In this document: positions 22,484 through 30,806 of the stretch, piece by piece
Layout of the letters: each line of letters begins with the position of its first letter
Numbering within the stretch: the stretch's first letter is position 1
Source: CBDCUW01 sp965222745
Lineage (GTDB): Bacteria > Planctomycetota > Planctomycetia > Pirellulales > Pirellulaceae
Assembly (NCBI GenBank): GCA_965222745.1
Contig: CBDCUW010000005.1
Location: 930,001-994,000, forward strand
DNA length: 64,000 nt
Direction of reading: 5' to 3'
Translations under genes and position numbers: made by a program
The notes under the pieces: model-generated
The model's database searches: none
What the model was told of the DNA's origin: nothing
What the model saw: the letters and a program-made list of their open reading frames with translations, nothing else

Positions 22484-22510
22484 AAAAAGCCTGCCGGAGT
22501 TCCGGCAGGC
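22484..22510 (-). terminator. Hairpin terminator after the 108-residue gene
   Basis: Stem GCCTGCCGGA (22489-22498) pairs with TCCGGCAGGC (22501-22510), followed on the minus strand by five Ts (22484-22488). The sequence is nearly the same as the terminator at 22020-22047, so the two may be copies. Confidence 0.7.
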
Positions 22511-22542
22511 GGTTGGAGGTTGACGGCTGTTTTGGCGCTCGA

Positions 22543-22869
22543 TCAGCGCAAGCTTGTCGTCTTGAGTTTCACTCGGACCGGTTCGGCAGCAATCTCGTCC
22601 AGGTCACTGCTGATGGCGTTGACTTCGTCAGCCGCGGGCAGGATCAACTGGATGGTGATGATCCGCGCCAAGATTCCTGAGATTAGTGCCGTTGATCGCA
22701 ACTGCGATGCCGCCGAATAATCCATCACTTCTTCGGTCCACCACAACTGATCCGAGCAGTCTTCGATGAGAACGAGCGGAACATTCAGTACGATCGGCGT
22801 GCATACGCGGTCCGTGCCGACCGCATCTGTATTGGTAACCGAGACGATCCTGCGTGTTTTATTACCCAT
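22543..22869 (-). CDS. Small protein of module 1, unknown
   Basis: 108 residues from ATG 22869, chosen because AGGAG lies eight bases upstream (the frame is open to 22980). Contents: NTDAVGTDRVCTPIVLNVPL and a hydrophobic helix LISGILARIITIQLILPAAD, then an acidic segment. No recognisable domain. It lies between primase-helicase and the core-binding-domain gene, with a terminator on each side. Module 2 has no equivalent: there the core-binding-domain gene begins at the corresponding place. The role is unknown. Confidence 0.6.
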   Translation of the reverse strand: MGNKTRRIVSVTNTDAVGTDRVCTPIVLNVPLVLIEDCSDQLWWTEEVMDYSAASQLRSTALISGILARIITIQLILPAADEVNAISSDLDEIAAEPVRVKLKTTSLR

Positions 22870-23017
22870 GGCAAAAACTCCTGTCATTGGGTCGGCGCGC
22901 ACCGCTAGACAGAAGCTTCCTGTCGTCGGTGAACTCGCCGATTTGGTTTGCGAAAAGCACCGACGACGTGCCGACGCCAAGAAAATGGGTGGTCGTCGCC
23001 GGGCTACGACGACTGTT

Positions 23018-23042
23018 GTGGCCTCGAAAACAATGAGGCCAC
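23018..23042. repeat. Stem-loop in conserved intergenic leader, module 1
   Basis: GTGGCCTC (23018-23025) pairs with GAGGCCAC (23035-23042). Module 2 has a different sequence but also an 8-base stem at the equivalent place (GACCCCAA/TTGGGGTC, 30646-30665). The surrounding ~130 bases (22890-23017 and 30517-30645) are similar between modules. The 318-base gap 22870-23187 holds this and the terminator beside it. Confidence 0.5.
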
Positions 23043-23076
23043 GTTTGCGGTTTCTGGAACTTTGGAAAAGTTCATT

Positions 23077-23101
23077 AAAAAACGCCGTGAATCACGGCGT
23101 T
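23077..23101 (-). terminator. Hairpin terminator after primase-helicase 1
   Basis: ACGCCGTGA (23082-23090) pairs with TCACGGCGT (23092-23100). On the minus strand the stem is followed by a T-run (complement of 23077-23081). It lies 87 bases past the primase-helicase stop. Module 2 has an equivalent terminator at 30701-30727. Confidence 0.7.
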
Positions 23102-23187
23102 CTCGTTGTTTCGGCGGGGTGAAAAGTCGCTGAAACGTAGTCGGATAGCGGGGCCAAAGACTTCGCCTCAGCCCGCAAGAGTTGTGA

Positions 23188-25323
23188 TTAACCCGCAAGA
23201 CTTTTCGTCGTACTGGGTGATTTCAGCTTCGAAGGATCGATGAGGCCCATCAAGAACGGCTGCCCTTCGTGGCCCTCGCCTTGATAGAGCAGCTCATACA
23301 CGAACCGGCGGCCCTGCTTGCCGCGATGGACGACCAGGTATTCCAGATCGACTAGCCGCGTTAGGTGGCGATGCACCTGCGTGTCGCTCCACTGCGTCGC
23401 CTCGCGGACGTCACGGCGCGTGAATCGGAAAGCGTGACGGCTGACGCCGTTGGCTTTCGACTCTTTCACGACAAATTCGTGGAGGAGCATCAACAAGCGA
23501 CGTGATTGTGGCGAGAGTTCGTCCAGGCTGCGTCCGAGAACTTCACCAGCCAAGCCGTTCGCTACGGCAATGTCATTCGGCTCGACGTTGATGTATTCAA
23601 CGGACTCGCCATCGAACTCGCCCGTGTGAATCGTGCGTTGATGTTGACGCAGCAATGCGATCGTATCGATCAACGTGAGATATTTCTGATGATCGCGACG
23701 AAGCCGCGTTTTGTGAACGGGAAACGTCAATTGCGGCGCATACGGGTTGTAGACCTTCAATGGGCGAATCAAACGCTGAGCGTTGCGATGCAATCGGCGA
23801 AGCCTTGCTGCTGTGTAAACGCTTCGATGAAAATCGAAAACTCTCGACTCACGTTGCTTTGCTTGGATTGCGTCGGTTTGACCTCGGCTTTCATCCACGG
23901 AAAGAACGAGGCAACGATTGACGAGTTCCTCGTCAATCTCCATCGCTGTCGTGGTCAACATGATTTGAACCGGTCCTTCGACGTGATGTTGTTTTGTCGT
24001 CATGTTGCCATCATCGTCACGACCGACGGTCGCGTGGCGTAGCTCACCTTCACTTTGAAGTAACTTCAAGGCGTAAGTCGCTTCGGCGATTCCTTCGTCT
24101 TCGCTGATTGCAAGTGTTCGATGCTTGATTTCATCGCTGTTCAGGTAAAACAACGATTGGCCGGTCATCCCGGAAAAACGAAGTTGATCTTCTTCGGGCA
24201 TCATCGCGAGGATTGCATCCATTAGCGATGTTTTACCGGCCGACGACGAAGATTGAACTACGATCGCAAGTGGATCGGACAGCTTGCGACTTGTTGCGGC
24301 CAAATAACCAGCCAGCTTGTTGATGGGTTCGCCGACCATGCCGCACGCGTCGATGTCGGCGACGATGCGTGCGAGTAGATTGGGATCACGAAGCAACTGC
24401 ATTGCGGCTTCGGTTTCTTGATCCGATAGTTCAACCGCCGGCTGCTTGACTATTTTTGCCTTTGCGATGCGTTGTTCACGCAACGCTTCGAGTTTCAACA
24501 GCAACTGGCCGATGTCGCGTTTGATCAGATCAGCATCGACGAACAATTCAGTCGATGTGGCTTTAATGAACGATGCGCGTGAACGTGCTTTGGCGAGGTC
24601 CAACGTGTCAAGGTGAACAAGGTCATCGCGCGACGCCATGATGTTCACCTTCAGCGTGTAGGTGTTCGTGTTCTTTTCGAGACCGCGAATTCGATAGCGG
24701 CGATCGTCACGAATGAAGACGATTTGATTTTCTTCGATGAGAAAGTCATCATCCTTTTTGGTGTCGGCCGGAGTGATCGCCGATCCGTCTACCGTTTTTG
24801 GCGATGATTGATCCGCTTCGGAACTGTTCGCTTCGTTCGACTGGTCTTCCGCTGATGTGACTGGCTCTTCGTCACCGTTGAGCGGGGCACGCAATTCTCC
24901 TTCGCCGATGGTGATTTCTTGATTGCCTTTGCCTTGACGATCGATGCGGCGACCATAGATGCCGGTGATTTTGTCACCGGTGAACAACGGGAATGTCACG
25001 CAACCACGTAGCGTTTCGTGGCCGGTACGTTTGAGGATGCCAACGTCACGAAGAATCGCGCGAAGATGGCGGCCAAGTTCAGAATCCCGGCTGGGAACAA
25101 CTTTGCCGAGGCTGCGATCGGAAAAGCCGACTTGAAACTCAGCAGCTTTTTCCAAACTCAGGCCGAACACGTCAGCAAGAAAACCGGTCACTTTGGTGTT
25201 GGCGGCGAGACACTCGGCGTAGTAGCCGGAAACCGCAGAAAACGGCTCGTTTTCAAGCCGTCGTGTGAAGATTGGCGCATCGCCAGACTTGCGCACGTTG
25301 TGCGCAGCAGATAAACTGCCCAT
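23188..25323 (-). CDS. Primase-helicase-like protein, module 1
   Basis: 711 residues. The N-terminal ~130 residues resemble the DnaG primase core (FGLSLEKAAEFQVGFSDRSL, then RGCVTFPLFTGDKITGIYGR). No CHC2 zinc finger precedes it, and no Toprim signature is evident. A charged linker follows. An AAA/helicase-type ATPase lies at about 350-560, with Walker A SSSSAGKTS and Walker B-like LAISEDEG. The C-terminus has a winged-helix region (FRFTRRDVREATQWSDTQ). ATG 25323 has GAGG about 7 bases upstream and matches the start conserved in module 2; the open frame runs to 25386. It probably drives replication of the element after excision. The missing catalytic parts mean it may act as helicase/initiator only. 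Confidence 0.7.
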   Translation of the reverse strand: MGSLSAAHNVRKSGDAPIFTRRLENEPFSAVSGYYAECLAANTKVTGFLADVFGLSLEKAAEFQVGFSDRSLGKVVPSRDSELGRHLRAILRDVGILKRTGHETLRGCVTFPLFTGDKITGIYGRRIDRQGKGNQEITIGEGELRAPLNGDEEPVTSAEDQSNEANSSEADQSSPKTVDGSAITPADTKKDDDFLIEENQIVFIRDDRRYRIRGLEKNTNTYTLKVNIMASRDDLVHLDTLDLAKARSRASFIKATSTELFVDADLIKRDIGQLLLKLEALREQRIAKAKIVKQPAVELSDQETEAAMQLLRDPNLLARIVADIDACGMVGEPINKLAGYLAATSRKLSDPLAIVVQSSSSAGKTSLMDAILAMMPEEDQLRFSGMTGQSLFYLNSDEIKHRTLAISEDEGIAEATYALKLLQSEGELRHATVGRDDDGNMTTKQHHVEGPVQIMLTTTAMEIDEELVNRCLVLSVDESRGQTDAIQAKQRESRVFDFHRSVYTAARLRRLHRNAQRLIRPLKVYNPYAPQLTFPVHKTRLRRDHQKYLTLIDTIALLRQHQRTIHTGEFDGESVEYINVEPNDIAVANGLAGEVLGRSLDELSPQSRRLLMLLHEFVVKESKANGVSRHAFRFTRRDVREATQWSDTQVHRHLTRLVDLEYLVVHRGKQGRRFVYELLYQGEGHEGQPFLMGLIDPSKLKSPSTTKSLAG

Positions 25324-25521
25324 CGTAAACCTCAGTTCGCTTGGGGTTTGCCAAGGTCCGGGGTGTTGGAAGCACCGCCGGGCCACTTTTTCGCTTCAAC
25401 GACAATCGTTGAAACTCGCATTCGTGCAATTGAAAGGCTTAACAACCCACGTTGTCAAGCGCGCTTCTGGAAACATTTCAAAGAATTTTAAAAACGCTTA
25501 TCGCGTTTCGTCTTTGATGGC

Positions 25522-25553
25522 AATCGTACTGGGTTGGTCAACCGACTACGATT
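25522..25553 (-). repeat. Right-end repeat of module 1, site F
   Basis: AATCGTA (25522-25528) and TACGATT (25547-25553) form inverted ends around a pyrimidine/purine core containing GGTTGGTCAACC. The equivalent site G upstream of module 2 (33143-33174) has the same outer arms and flanks (GCGTTTCGTCTTTGATGG before it). Similarity between the modules continues to about 25685/33305, then stops. The 25324-25788 gap holds no gene. Confidence 0.6.
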
Positions 25554-25788
25554 AGAAAATCTACCGGCCAGCAACGTTACTCGCTGGCCGTTAGCAAACG
25601 ATCCAACTCGGTTGCCGGGGAGGCGGCTGTCGCTCTCGCGACAGACTTTTGACCATAGGGAGAAAAGTTGATTCGACGCCTCGGTGTCTAACACCTCGCG
25701 AGATTCGCGGAGGCCAGAAAACGCCGAAGTTTGTCCAGCCTCAGCATTCGTAGAAGCTAGCCAACGAGCCTCCGCATACATTCGAGAG

Positions 25789-26457
25789 TTACAGGCCATT
25801 TTCTCGATCGCGAAAAACGTGTTGGTCCAAGCAATCAATCACCGCAAGGCTCGCAACGTTGAATGCCTCGGCTACAAGGATCGGGACACTTACCGTCTCG
25901 CAACCACTTTCCCAATCATAGCATACAAATCTTTCTTCGTTGCCCACATGCTTAAACGCGAATGACCAGTGGGCGACACCGTTTCGGATTCGTCGAAACT
26001 TCTCGTTGTTGTATAAGTCGCGCGCAAATGCAAGCGTGGGGTACTCGCGGTAGTTTGATTTGAGGAGTGCTCGCAAAGGCGAACTTTCAGCAGTCAATAG
26101 ACGTGCGAGTGGACCGTCAACGACCAGAAAGTTGGGAGTCCACCGTCCGATCCATACACCTTGTCGTGCAAGTAGTCGTCCTGGCATCGGAACACCGTCG
26201 GCACGAGCAAGTGAAGCGACAATCGTTTGCTGAAGATACGATGTTACTGACAAGCGGATTATCGGATTCGCATCAAGAAAATCGTTAACCGGAGTAAAGT
26301 GCTCTTCATTGGAGACCAACGATCGACAATCGTCAGCGAGATCGCTGTACGGAGTCGCAGATTCGGCCCATCGTTTTACTACGCCACGGGCGGAAAGTAA
26401 CGGGAGCAGTTGGTTCAGTAGTCCGTCGTGGTCGGTTGAAACGTCGAGCTTTGTCAT
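25789..26457 (-). CDS. HEPN-domain-like protein 1
   Basis: 222 residues from ATG 26457 (a TTG at 26484 is possible). All-helical composition and the sequence LYNNEKFRRIRNGVAHWSF containing R-N-x3-H, the RNase motif of HEPN domains. HEPN proteins are often RNA-cleaving effectors in toxin-antitoxin and abortive-infection systems, or partners of nucleotidyltransferases. The family below HEPN level is not recognised. It is immediately preceded by a second HEPN-like gene (26592-27269) on the same strand. Cargo of the island between site F and the 0.9-kb repeat. No antitoxin-like nucleotidyltransferase is visible nearby. Confidence 0.55.
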   Translation of the reverse strand: MTKLDVSTDHDGLLNQLLPLLSARGVVKRWAESATPYSDLADDCRSLVSNEEHFTPVNDFLDANPIIRLSVTSYLQQTIVASLARADGVPMPGRLLARQGVWIGRWTPNFLVVDGPLARLLTAESSPLRALLKSNYREYPTLAFARDLYNNEKFRRIRNGVAHWSFAFKHVGNEERFVCYDWESGCETVSVPILVAEAFNVASLAVIDCLDQHVFRDRENGL

Positions 26458-26591
26458 CGATGATCCATTTGTCGAGTCATTCAATAAATGACGTGATGAA
26501 GCAACGTAGGTTCACGGGAATGTGGATGACTGTCCGTGTAATAGGAATTCCCCGGTGTAGACACCGGATATTTAGTCTAGCTATTTTCCTC

Positions 26592-27269
26592 TCATTCTCG
26601 GGCAGTGAATCCGTCTCTTCCTCCAGGTGACCGTGAAAGGTGTCGAGCATCCGCTTCAACAAAGAGGTGTCGAGCGACAGATCGGGCTGATATGCCAAAG
26701 CTATGCACATCGGAAACCGATAACGCAATTTGATCACCCAAATTCCAATCCGGGCGGTTACTAAGTCGATGGTCGGCAACTGCATTATTGTGAATGACGC
26801 AATTGCGGACCAGCGATGCGGTGACGATCTTTTCCAGATCAGCTTCTGGCCACAGTATAGAGAAGCGATCCTCGAAGTACTTTGCGATATCTGCCATTCC
26901 CTTGTGCATAGTCTCGTGGACTTCATGATCAACCATTCGGAGGACAACAGATTCATAGTCACGTGCAGCAACAATTGTCTCAAACGACAGTTTTTTGTTT
27001 TGCGGAAGCATATTTGGATGTGTTGTGTAAATCTCGCGAATCAAATCAGCAAGAAACGCATCCGTATACGAGAATCCTAGAACAAATGCAGAGTGTGCGA
27101 TCTGGGTCGTGAATGCTTCGAAAGTATTGGGGAACGGCGTTTCCTCGGATGTTTGACACCAGTCATCATATTTCGTCGCGACAAGATCGAAGACTTCGTT
27201 GTGAGCAAGTGACAGATATGGAACGAGCGTATCGAGTTGAGAGATCACACGCTCCAGAAGCTTGGGCAT
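26592..27269 (-). CDS. HEPN-domain-like protein 2
   Basis: 225 residues from ATG 27269 (MPKLLERVISQ). The frame is open to a GTG at 27395, so up to 267 residues are possible. Helical, with ASLVRNCVIHNNAVADHRL containing the HEPN motif R-N-x3-H. This type, with the motif near an LVRN..IHN stretch, is similar to stand-alone HEPN RNases described as conflict effectors. GC is lower than in flanking core genes. It ends 135 bases before HEPN gene 1. The two differ enough that they do not look like a recent duplication. Confidence 0.6.
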   Translation of the reverse strand: MPKLLERVISQLDTLVPYLSLAHNEVFDLVATKYDDWCQTSEETPFPNTFEAFTTQIAHSAFVLGFSYTDAFLADLIREIYTTHPNMLPQNKKLSFETIVAARDYESVVLRMVDHEVHETMHKGMADIAKYFEDRFSILWPEADLEKIVTASLVRNCVIHNNAVADHRLSNRPDWNLGDQIALSVSDVHSFGISARSVARHLFVEADARHLSRSPGGRDGFTARE

Positions 27270-27398
27270 TAGAATTAACTTGGTAAAAGAACTTGCTTTA
27301 GATGGTGGCTTTATTTTGATGGTCGCTGGGCAAGAGTCAATTGCTTCGTTAAGAGTTTTGGGACGGGGCTGGGTTTTGTCTATGTTGGATCGCACAAT

Positions 27399-28347
27399 CC
27401 TGTCGGCACTTCTTGGGCGCCTTTTTGTGGGACGGACTACGCGAACGGCGCTGACGCTTGTGCTCCGCCGCCACCTTGCGAGTGCGGATTTGCTACCCCG
27501 CTCCCAGCTTACTTCGCTGACGCTCGACGCGGTCGCTACCGCCGTCTAAGAAGCGGTCTCGGGCATCCATGCCCTCGGCAATCTTTTTCGGGGCATCCTG
27601 CCCCGGCGCTCCGGCTCGAAGACGCAACGGGCCAGTCGTTACGGTTGGAAAGCGGCTACGTGCTCCGACTTTGTCTTCTTCGGTTGTGTTTGTCCTTTGC
27701 ACATCCCTGCCCGTTGCTGCTCGCCTGCGCTGTGGCCGCTGGGCCGGCTACGCCGGTCCTCGGCTTACGGGCATCGCTCATCATTCGGTAACGCAAACCG
27801 AGTACGATCGTTGTGGGGTCACCTGATTCAAGATTTGTTCCCCTTGGTCCGCTTCCCTGCCCGACGCCTCGGATGCCATCCAGGCACCGCGGCCGTCAAG
27901 GCGGCGACCGTCCATGGATCGCCGTGCGCTTCGCTCTTGTTGCGCGGTCGGCGGCGCGCGGCGGCATCGTGCCGGGGTTGCGATGGCCGTCCTGGCCATC
28001 GCTTTCAGTCTGACGATGCGCGGTCAAACATTGGAACGGTCTTCTCGGGTCCACCTGGGCGTGGATCGCCTTCTCCTTCGGTCCAAGCACATACGCCCGG
28101 CGGTTTTCGTCGTACCGTGTTCCATTGGAACGTACTTTGGCTGCACAGAATTCGCGAATTGAAAGATACCGGCCCAAAGCTGCCGGCAACTTTCAAATCG
28201 CTTGATCCTTCGACAAAGCTACGGCCGATCGGAAACGTCGCTAGAACGCGACGCACCCGATCGGCCTCCGCAGAAGATTCGTGTGGCGGCATCGTGCCGA
28301 AGACGCGGCGGACTTCGTGTCCGCTGAGCAGTCAAGCACAGTTTGAC
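27399..28347 (-). repeat. 0.9-kb dispersed non-coding repeat, copy 1
   Basis: Similar over most of its length to 40829-41667 (copy 2), with block insertions and deletions. GC-rich and full of short hairpins: GGGCATCCATGCCC (27561-27574); GGGGCA/TGCCCC (27590-27604), where copy 2 has GGTGCA/TGCACC, a compensating change; ATGGCC/GGCCAT (near 27980-28000); GGAC-TTCG-TGTCC (near 28310). Open frames in it are not conserved between copies, so it is probably not coding. It ends at site D, GTCAAGCACAGTTTGAC (28331-28347), a junction repeat, and contains GCAAACCGAGTACGATCG (site C, near 27793). It may be a structured RNA or a non-autonomous mobile element. Confidence 0.6.
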
Positions 28348-28395
28348 TTGCGGAGTGTGGGGCTATTCGATGGCCGCAGCCCTTTTCCGCACAAG

Positions 28396-29151
28396 TCATG
28401 CCATATCAGAATCACCAATCAGAACATCGCGGTTGTCCAGCATGCCCATTAGGCGGCGTGACCAGCAATACTGCTCACCGTTGATGATGCCAGATGACTT
28501 TGGCACGTTCATGAAGTGAGACGCGACGTCAATAGAACGCGACCAGTCTGCTACCAATGACTCGTGCGCCTCGTCAATTTGACAATACAGCATGTGATCA
28601 AAGCGAGCCTTTAAAGGCAGGTTTCCACCGTGAACGTGGATCGTCGGAAAGTAGAGGGCGTCGGTCATTCGGGTTGGAAACTCGAATGCCATTGGATGGA
28701 CATCTGTTTTTTCGTTGCTCTTAAGCTTGAACACGGCGAAACCGAAGTCGCGGTATTGTGGCAAGCTAGCCCAAATCTCGTCGCTCAATCGGAAACGTTC
28801 ATCGAGCCGCGTAAAGTCAGCAAGTGTCGGGACAAATGATGCATCGAAGTCGCCGACCTCATGCACGACTAACGCCGCAGCTGCGATCGGTGCGCCAAGA
28901 TCCAGTGTGGCACCACCACGAATTGGGAATCCCATCAACATATCGTCAAAGAAAGCTGAATAACGGTCGAGGTTGATGAAGCGAACGGCATCGTCTGGCG
29001 AATTCCGAGGGACGGGTAGCGGCAAAACCATCGCAAGGTCGGTGGTTGCGGCGTATGACATTCGATACACCAGATATTGCGAGCCATTTTGCAGTCGCGC
29101 GAAGATGCTTGTGTCGGAGACGTCTTCGACAGGTTGAGAGAAGATACACAT
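28396..29151 (-). CDS. Conserved hypothetical protein (MCIFSQPV family)
   Basis: 251 residues from ATG 29151; the frame is open to 29220 but the family-like start MCIFSQPVEDVSDTSIFARL begins here. The next segments, QYLVYRMSYAATTDLAMVLP and PVPRNSPDDAVRFINL, fit a widespread conserved hypothetical family that I recognise only by sequence style. No catalytic motif is known to me. It is followed on the strand by site D and preceded by a 137-residue hypothetical gene. Together they fill the interval between repeats E and D. Confidence 0.7.
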   Translation of the reverse strand: MCIFSQPVEDVSDTSIFARLQNGSQYLVYRMSYAATTDLAMVLPLPVPRNSPDDAVRFINLDRYSAFFDDMLMGFPIRGGATLDLGAPIAAAALVVHEVGDFDASFVPTLADFTRLDERFRLSDEIWASLPQYRDFGFAVFKLKSNEKTDVHPMAFEFPTRMTDALYFPTIHVHGGNLPLKARFDHMLYCQIDEAHESLVADWSRSIDVASHFMNVPKSSGIINGEQYCWSRRLMGMLDNRDVLIGDSDMA

Positions 29152-29245
29152 CAGTTTTTCTGGATAGTTGATTATCAGCGGTCGCGACTGGAAATTTCGG
29201 GATTGTCCACGGCTTAACAACCTTACGGATGTTCTACGTTGCCGA

Positions 29246-29659
29246 TCACTGAAGTGGAGACCAGTCCGTAATCTTTTCTAGATCGGTCTCACGCTCCGCT
29301 TTCGCTGTGAGGTGGTCTTCAGTGTGGGCCAAAACGAGCGAATCATCAAGAAAGTGATTCGGCGATGCCCAGCCCCTGTCGATGCGCGGAAATGCGAAAT
29401 ACGTCCAGTCGTCGGGACGCACGAGCAGCAATGACGTTATGGGCCCAGCGGAATAGTTGGTGGTGTGCCATTCTTGGAGGCAAACAGTCGAGCTGTCAGG
29501 TGACCAAAGTACGCATTGGCCGAAAATACGGTTGCCGAATGAGCGGTCGTTGATCGAGAGAGAGAAGTAGCAAGGGCCAAATCGAATTTCACCATCAAAC
29601 GTCAAAATTGCATGATGCTGATCATTTGGGCTGTCGGACCGTGATTCGTCAAATGCCAT
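29246..29659 (-). CDS. Hypothetical protein, 137 residues
   Basis: Beta-rich, small, tryptophan-containing protein (AILTFDGEIRFGPCYFSLSI, VLWSPDSSTVCLQEWHTTNY). Not recognised. It resembles in size and composition the small immunity-type or regulator proteins carried in polymorphic-toxin neighbourhoods, but that is only a general impression. It lies 95 bases upstream of the MCIFSQPV-family gene on the same strand and 143 bases from repeat site E. Confidence 0.55.
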   Translation of the reverse strand: MAFDESRSDSPNDQHHAILTFDGEIRFGPCYFSLSINDRSFGNRIFGQCVLWSPDSSTVCLQEWHTTNYSAGPITSLLLVRPDDWTYFAFPRIDRGWASPNHFLDDSLVLAHTEDHLTAKAERETDLEKITDWSPLQ

Positions 29660-29802
29660 TGCGCTGTGACAGACAACGTGATTTCATACGACACCCCGTC
29701 GCGAGAAACGGCTAGGCTGGGAAAGCTGGTTCGCGACTTCGGTCAACCTCCTCGATTCTCGGTCTATCCGGCTTGGTTTGCAAGCTCCACCGTTCATGTT
29801 CA

Positions 29803-29874
29803 GTCAAACACGGTTTGGCCAACGCACTACGATTTGGTTTTCAATCGTACCGGGTCAAGTCGTCCGTATGCGTC
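29803..29874 (-). repeat. Junction repeat, site E, with RHS-like remnant
   Basis: GTCAAACACGGTTTGGC (29803-29819), then TACGATT (29828-29834), an 8-base loop, AATCGTA (29843-29849) and the tail CCGGGTCAAGTCGTCCGTAT to 29874. On the minus strand the tail reads DAYGRLDPVRLKTKS, stop, closely matching the broken RHS C-terminus (DAYGRSAPVRLKT). It lies 228 bases beyond the core-binding-domain gene of module 2. Otherwise 29660-30101 contains no gene. Confidence 0.65.
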
Positions 29875-30101
29875 TTGGGGTGTTCCTAATGCGATTCTAC
29901 AGGGGGAAAGAGATTTTGGCCGGCATTTGCCGGAGCAATCGCCGTAGAGAAACGGGCCAGAGGGCCGCCGGCGATGTTTAGAAGATCATTTGCACCCAAG
30001 GCTTCCCGCGCGCCAGTGCGCGCGAATCGGTCTATGCCTTGGGAGTGTATTTTTGGCAACAGCGGTTAGCCGCCCGATTGCTTCTGTTTTCTCGCCGAAC
30101 A

Positions 30102-30494
30102 TCACTGGTGATATCGTTGCCGATATAGCGGTTCGCCAACGTGCCGGCTCAGGTTCACTGTTGACCATTCCTCAAGATACGCCCAGTACAACCAGTGACG
30201 AAGGCTGTTCAAGTGGACGGACTGCATGCGAAGGTTGCTGCGAAAACCGCCACCGCTTCGAGGTTTGTTCAAATGCTTGCGGTAATCTTCAAGTGTTATC
30301 GGATCAATCTCGTCGATCCAGTCGATGGAGCGGCAACCTGCCCACGCGATGAATTTGCTCAGGTAACGCTTGTGACGCCGGATCTGCCAGTACGGGCAAC
30401 CTCGACGATCAAGATGTCGCAAGTAACTTGTGCGAAGGTCCAACAGACAGGGTTCCGAGCCTCGTCGCTGCGGTTGGGAAAAGCGAACTGACAT
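30102..30494 (-). CDS. Recombinase core-binding domain protein, module 2
   Basis: 130 residues from ATG 30494 (open to 30530). Like 22077-22448, it consists only of a SAM-like DNA-binding domain of tyrosine recombinases (LRTSYLRHLDRRGCPYWQIR, ITLEDYRKHLNKPRSGGGFR) and stops before any catalytic domain. The two are distant homologues, not recent copies. Module 2 has no full recombinase, so it would depend on the enzyme of module 1 or another in trans. Confidence 0.7.
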   Translation of the reverse strand: MSVRFSQPQRRGSEPCLLDLRTSYLRHLDRRGCPYWQIRRHKRYLSKFIAWAGCRSIDWIDEIDPITLEDYRKHLNKPRSGGGFRSNLRMQSVHLNSLRHWLYWAYLEEWSTVNLSRHVGEPLYRQRYHQ

Positions 30495-30645
30495 GGTTTC
30501 GATCTCTCTATAGATGCTGTCGGCGCGCACCTACAGACAGATCGGGTCTATCGTTGGTGAACTCGCCGAGAGTGGTTTGGCGAAGGGCACCGACGACATG
30601 CCGATGCCAAGAAGTGGTTGGCCGACGGACTACGACGGCCAGCAA

Positions 30646-30665
30646 GACCCCAAACAATTGGGGTC
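30646..30665. repeat. Stem-loop in conserved intergenic leader, module 2
   Basis: GACCCCAA (30646-30653) pairs with TTGGGGTC (30658-30665) around a 4-base loop. Counterpart of the stem at 23018-23042 with unrelated stem sequence but the same position relative to both neighbours. Confidence 0.45.
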
Positions 30666-30700
30666 ACTTGTTCGGTTTGGACGAAAACTGAAAGGTCCAA

Positions 30701-30727
30701 AGAAAAACGCCGCGATTTGCGGCGTTT
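30701..30727 (-). terminator. Hairpin terminator after primase-helicase 2
   Basis: AAACGCCGC (30705-30713) pairs with GCGGCGTTT (30719-30727) around GATTT. On the minus strand it continues into Ts. It lies 80 bases past the primase-helicase stop, as in module 1. Confidence 0.7.
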
Positions 30728-30806
30728 CTATCTTTTCGGGTGATACTCACCCAATGCACGCGCAATGCTCAGGCGGTACTCAATGTGGCCCGCCTGATGC
30801 TCGAAG

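Noticed and set aside
27697..28452. 251-residue plus-strand frame inside the 0.9-kb repeat
   Set aside because: Not conserved in copy 2, where indels break the frame; composition Arg/Ser/Pro-rich as in GC-rich non-coding DNA.
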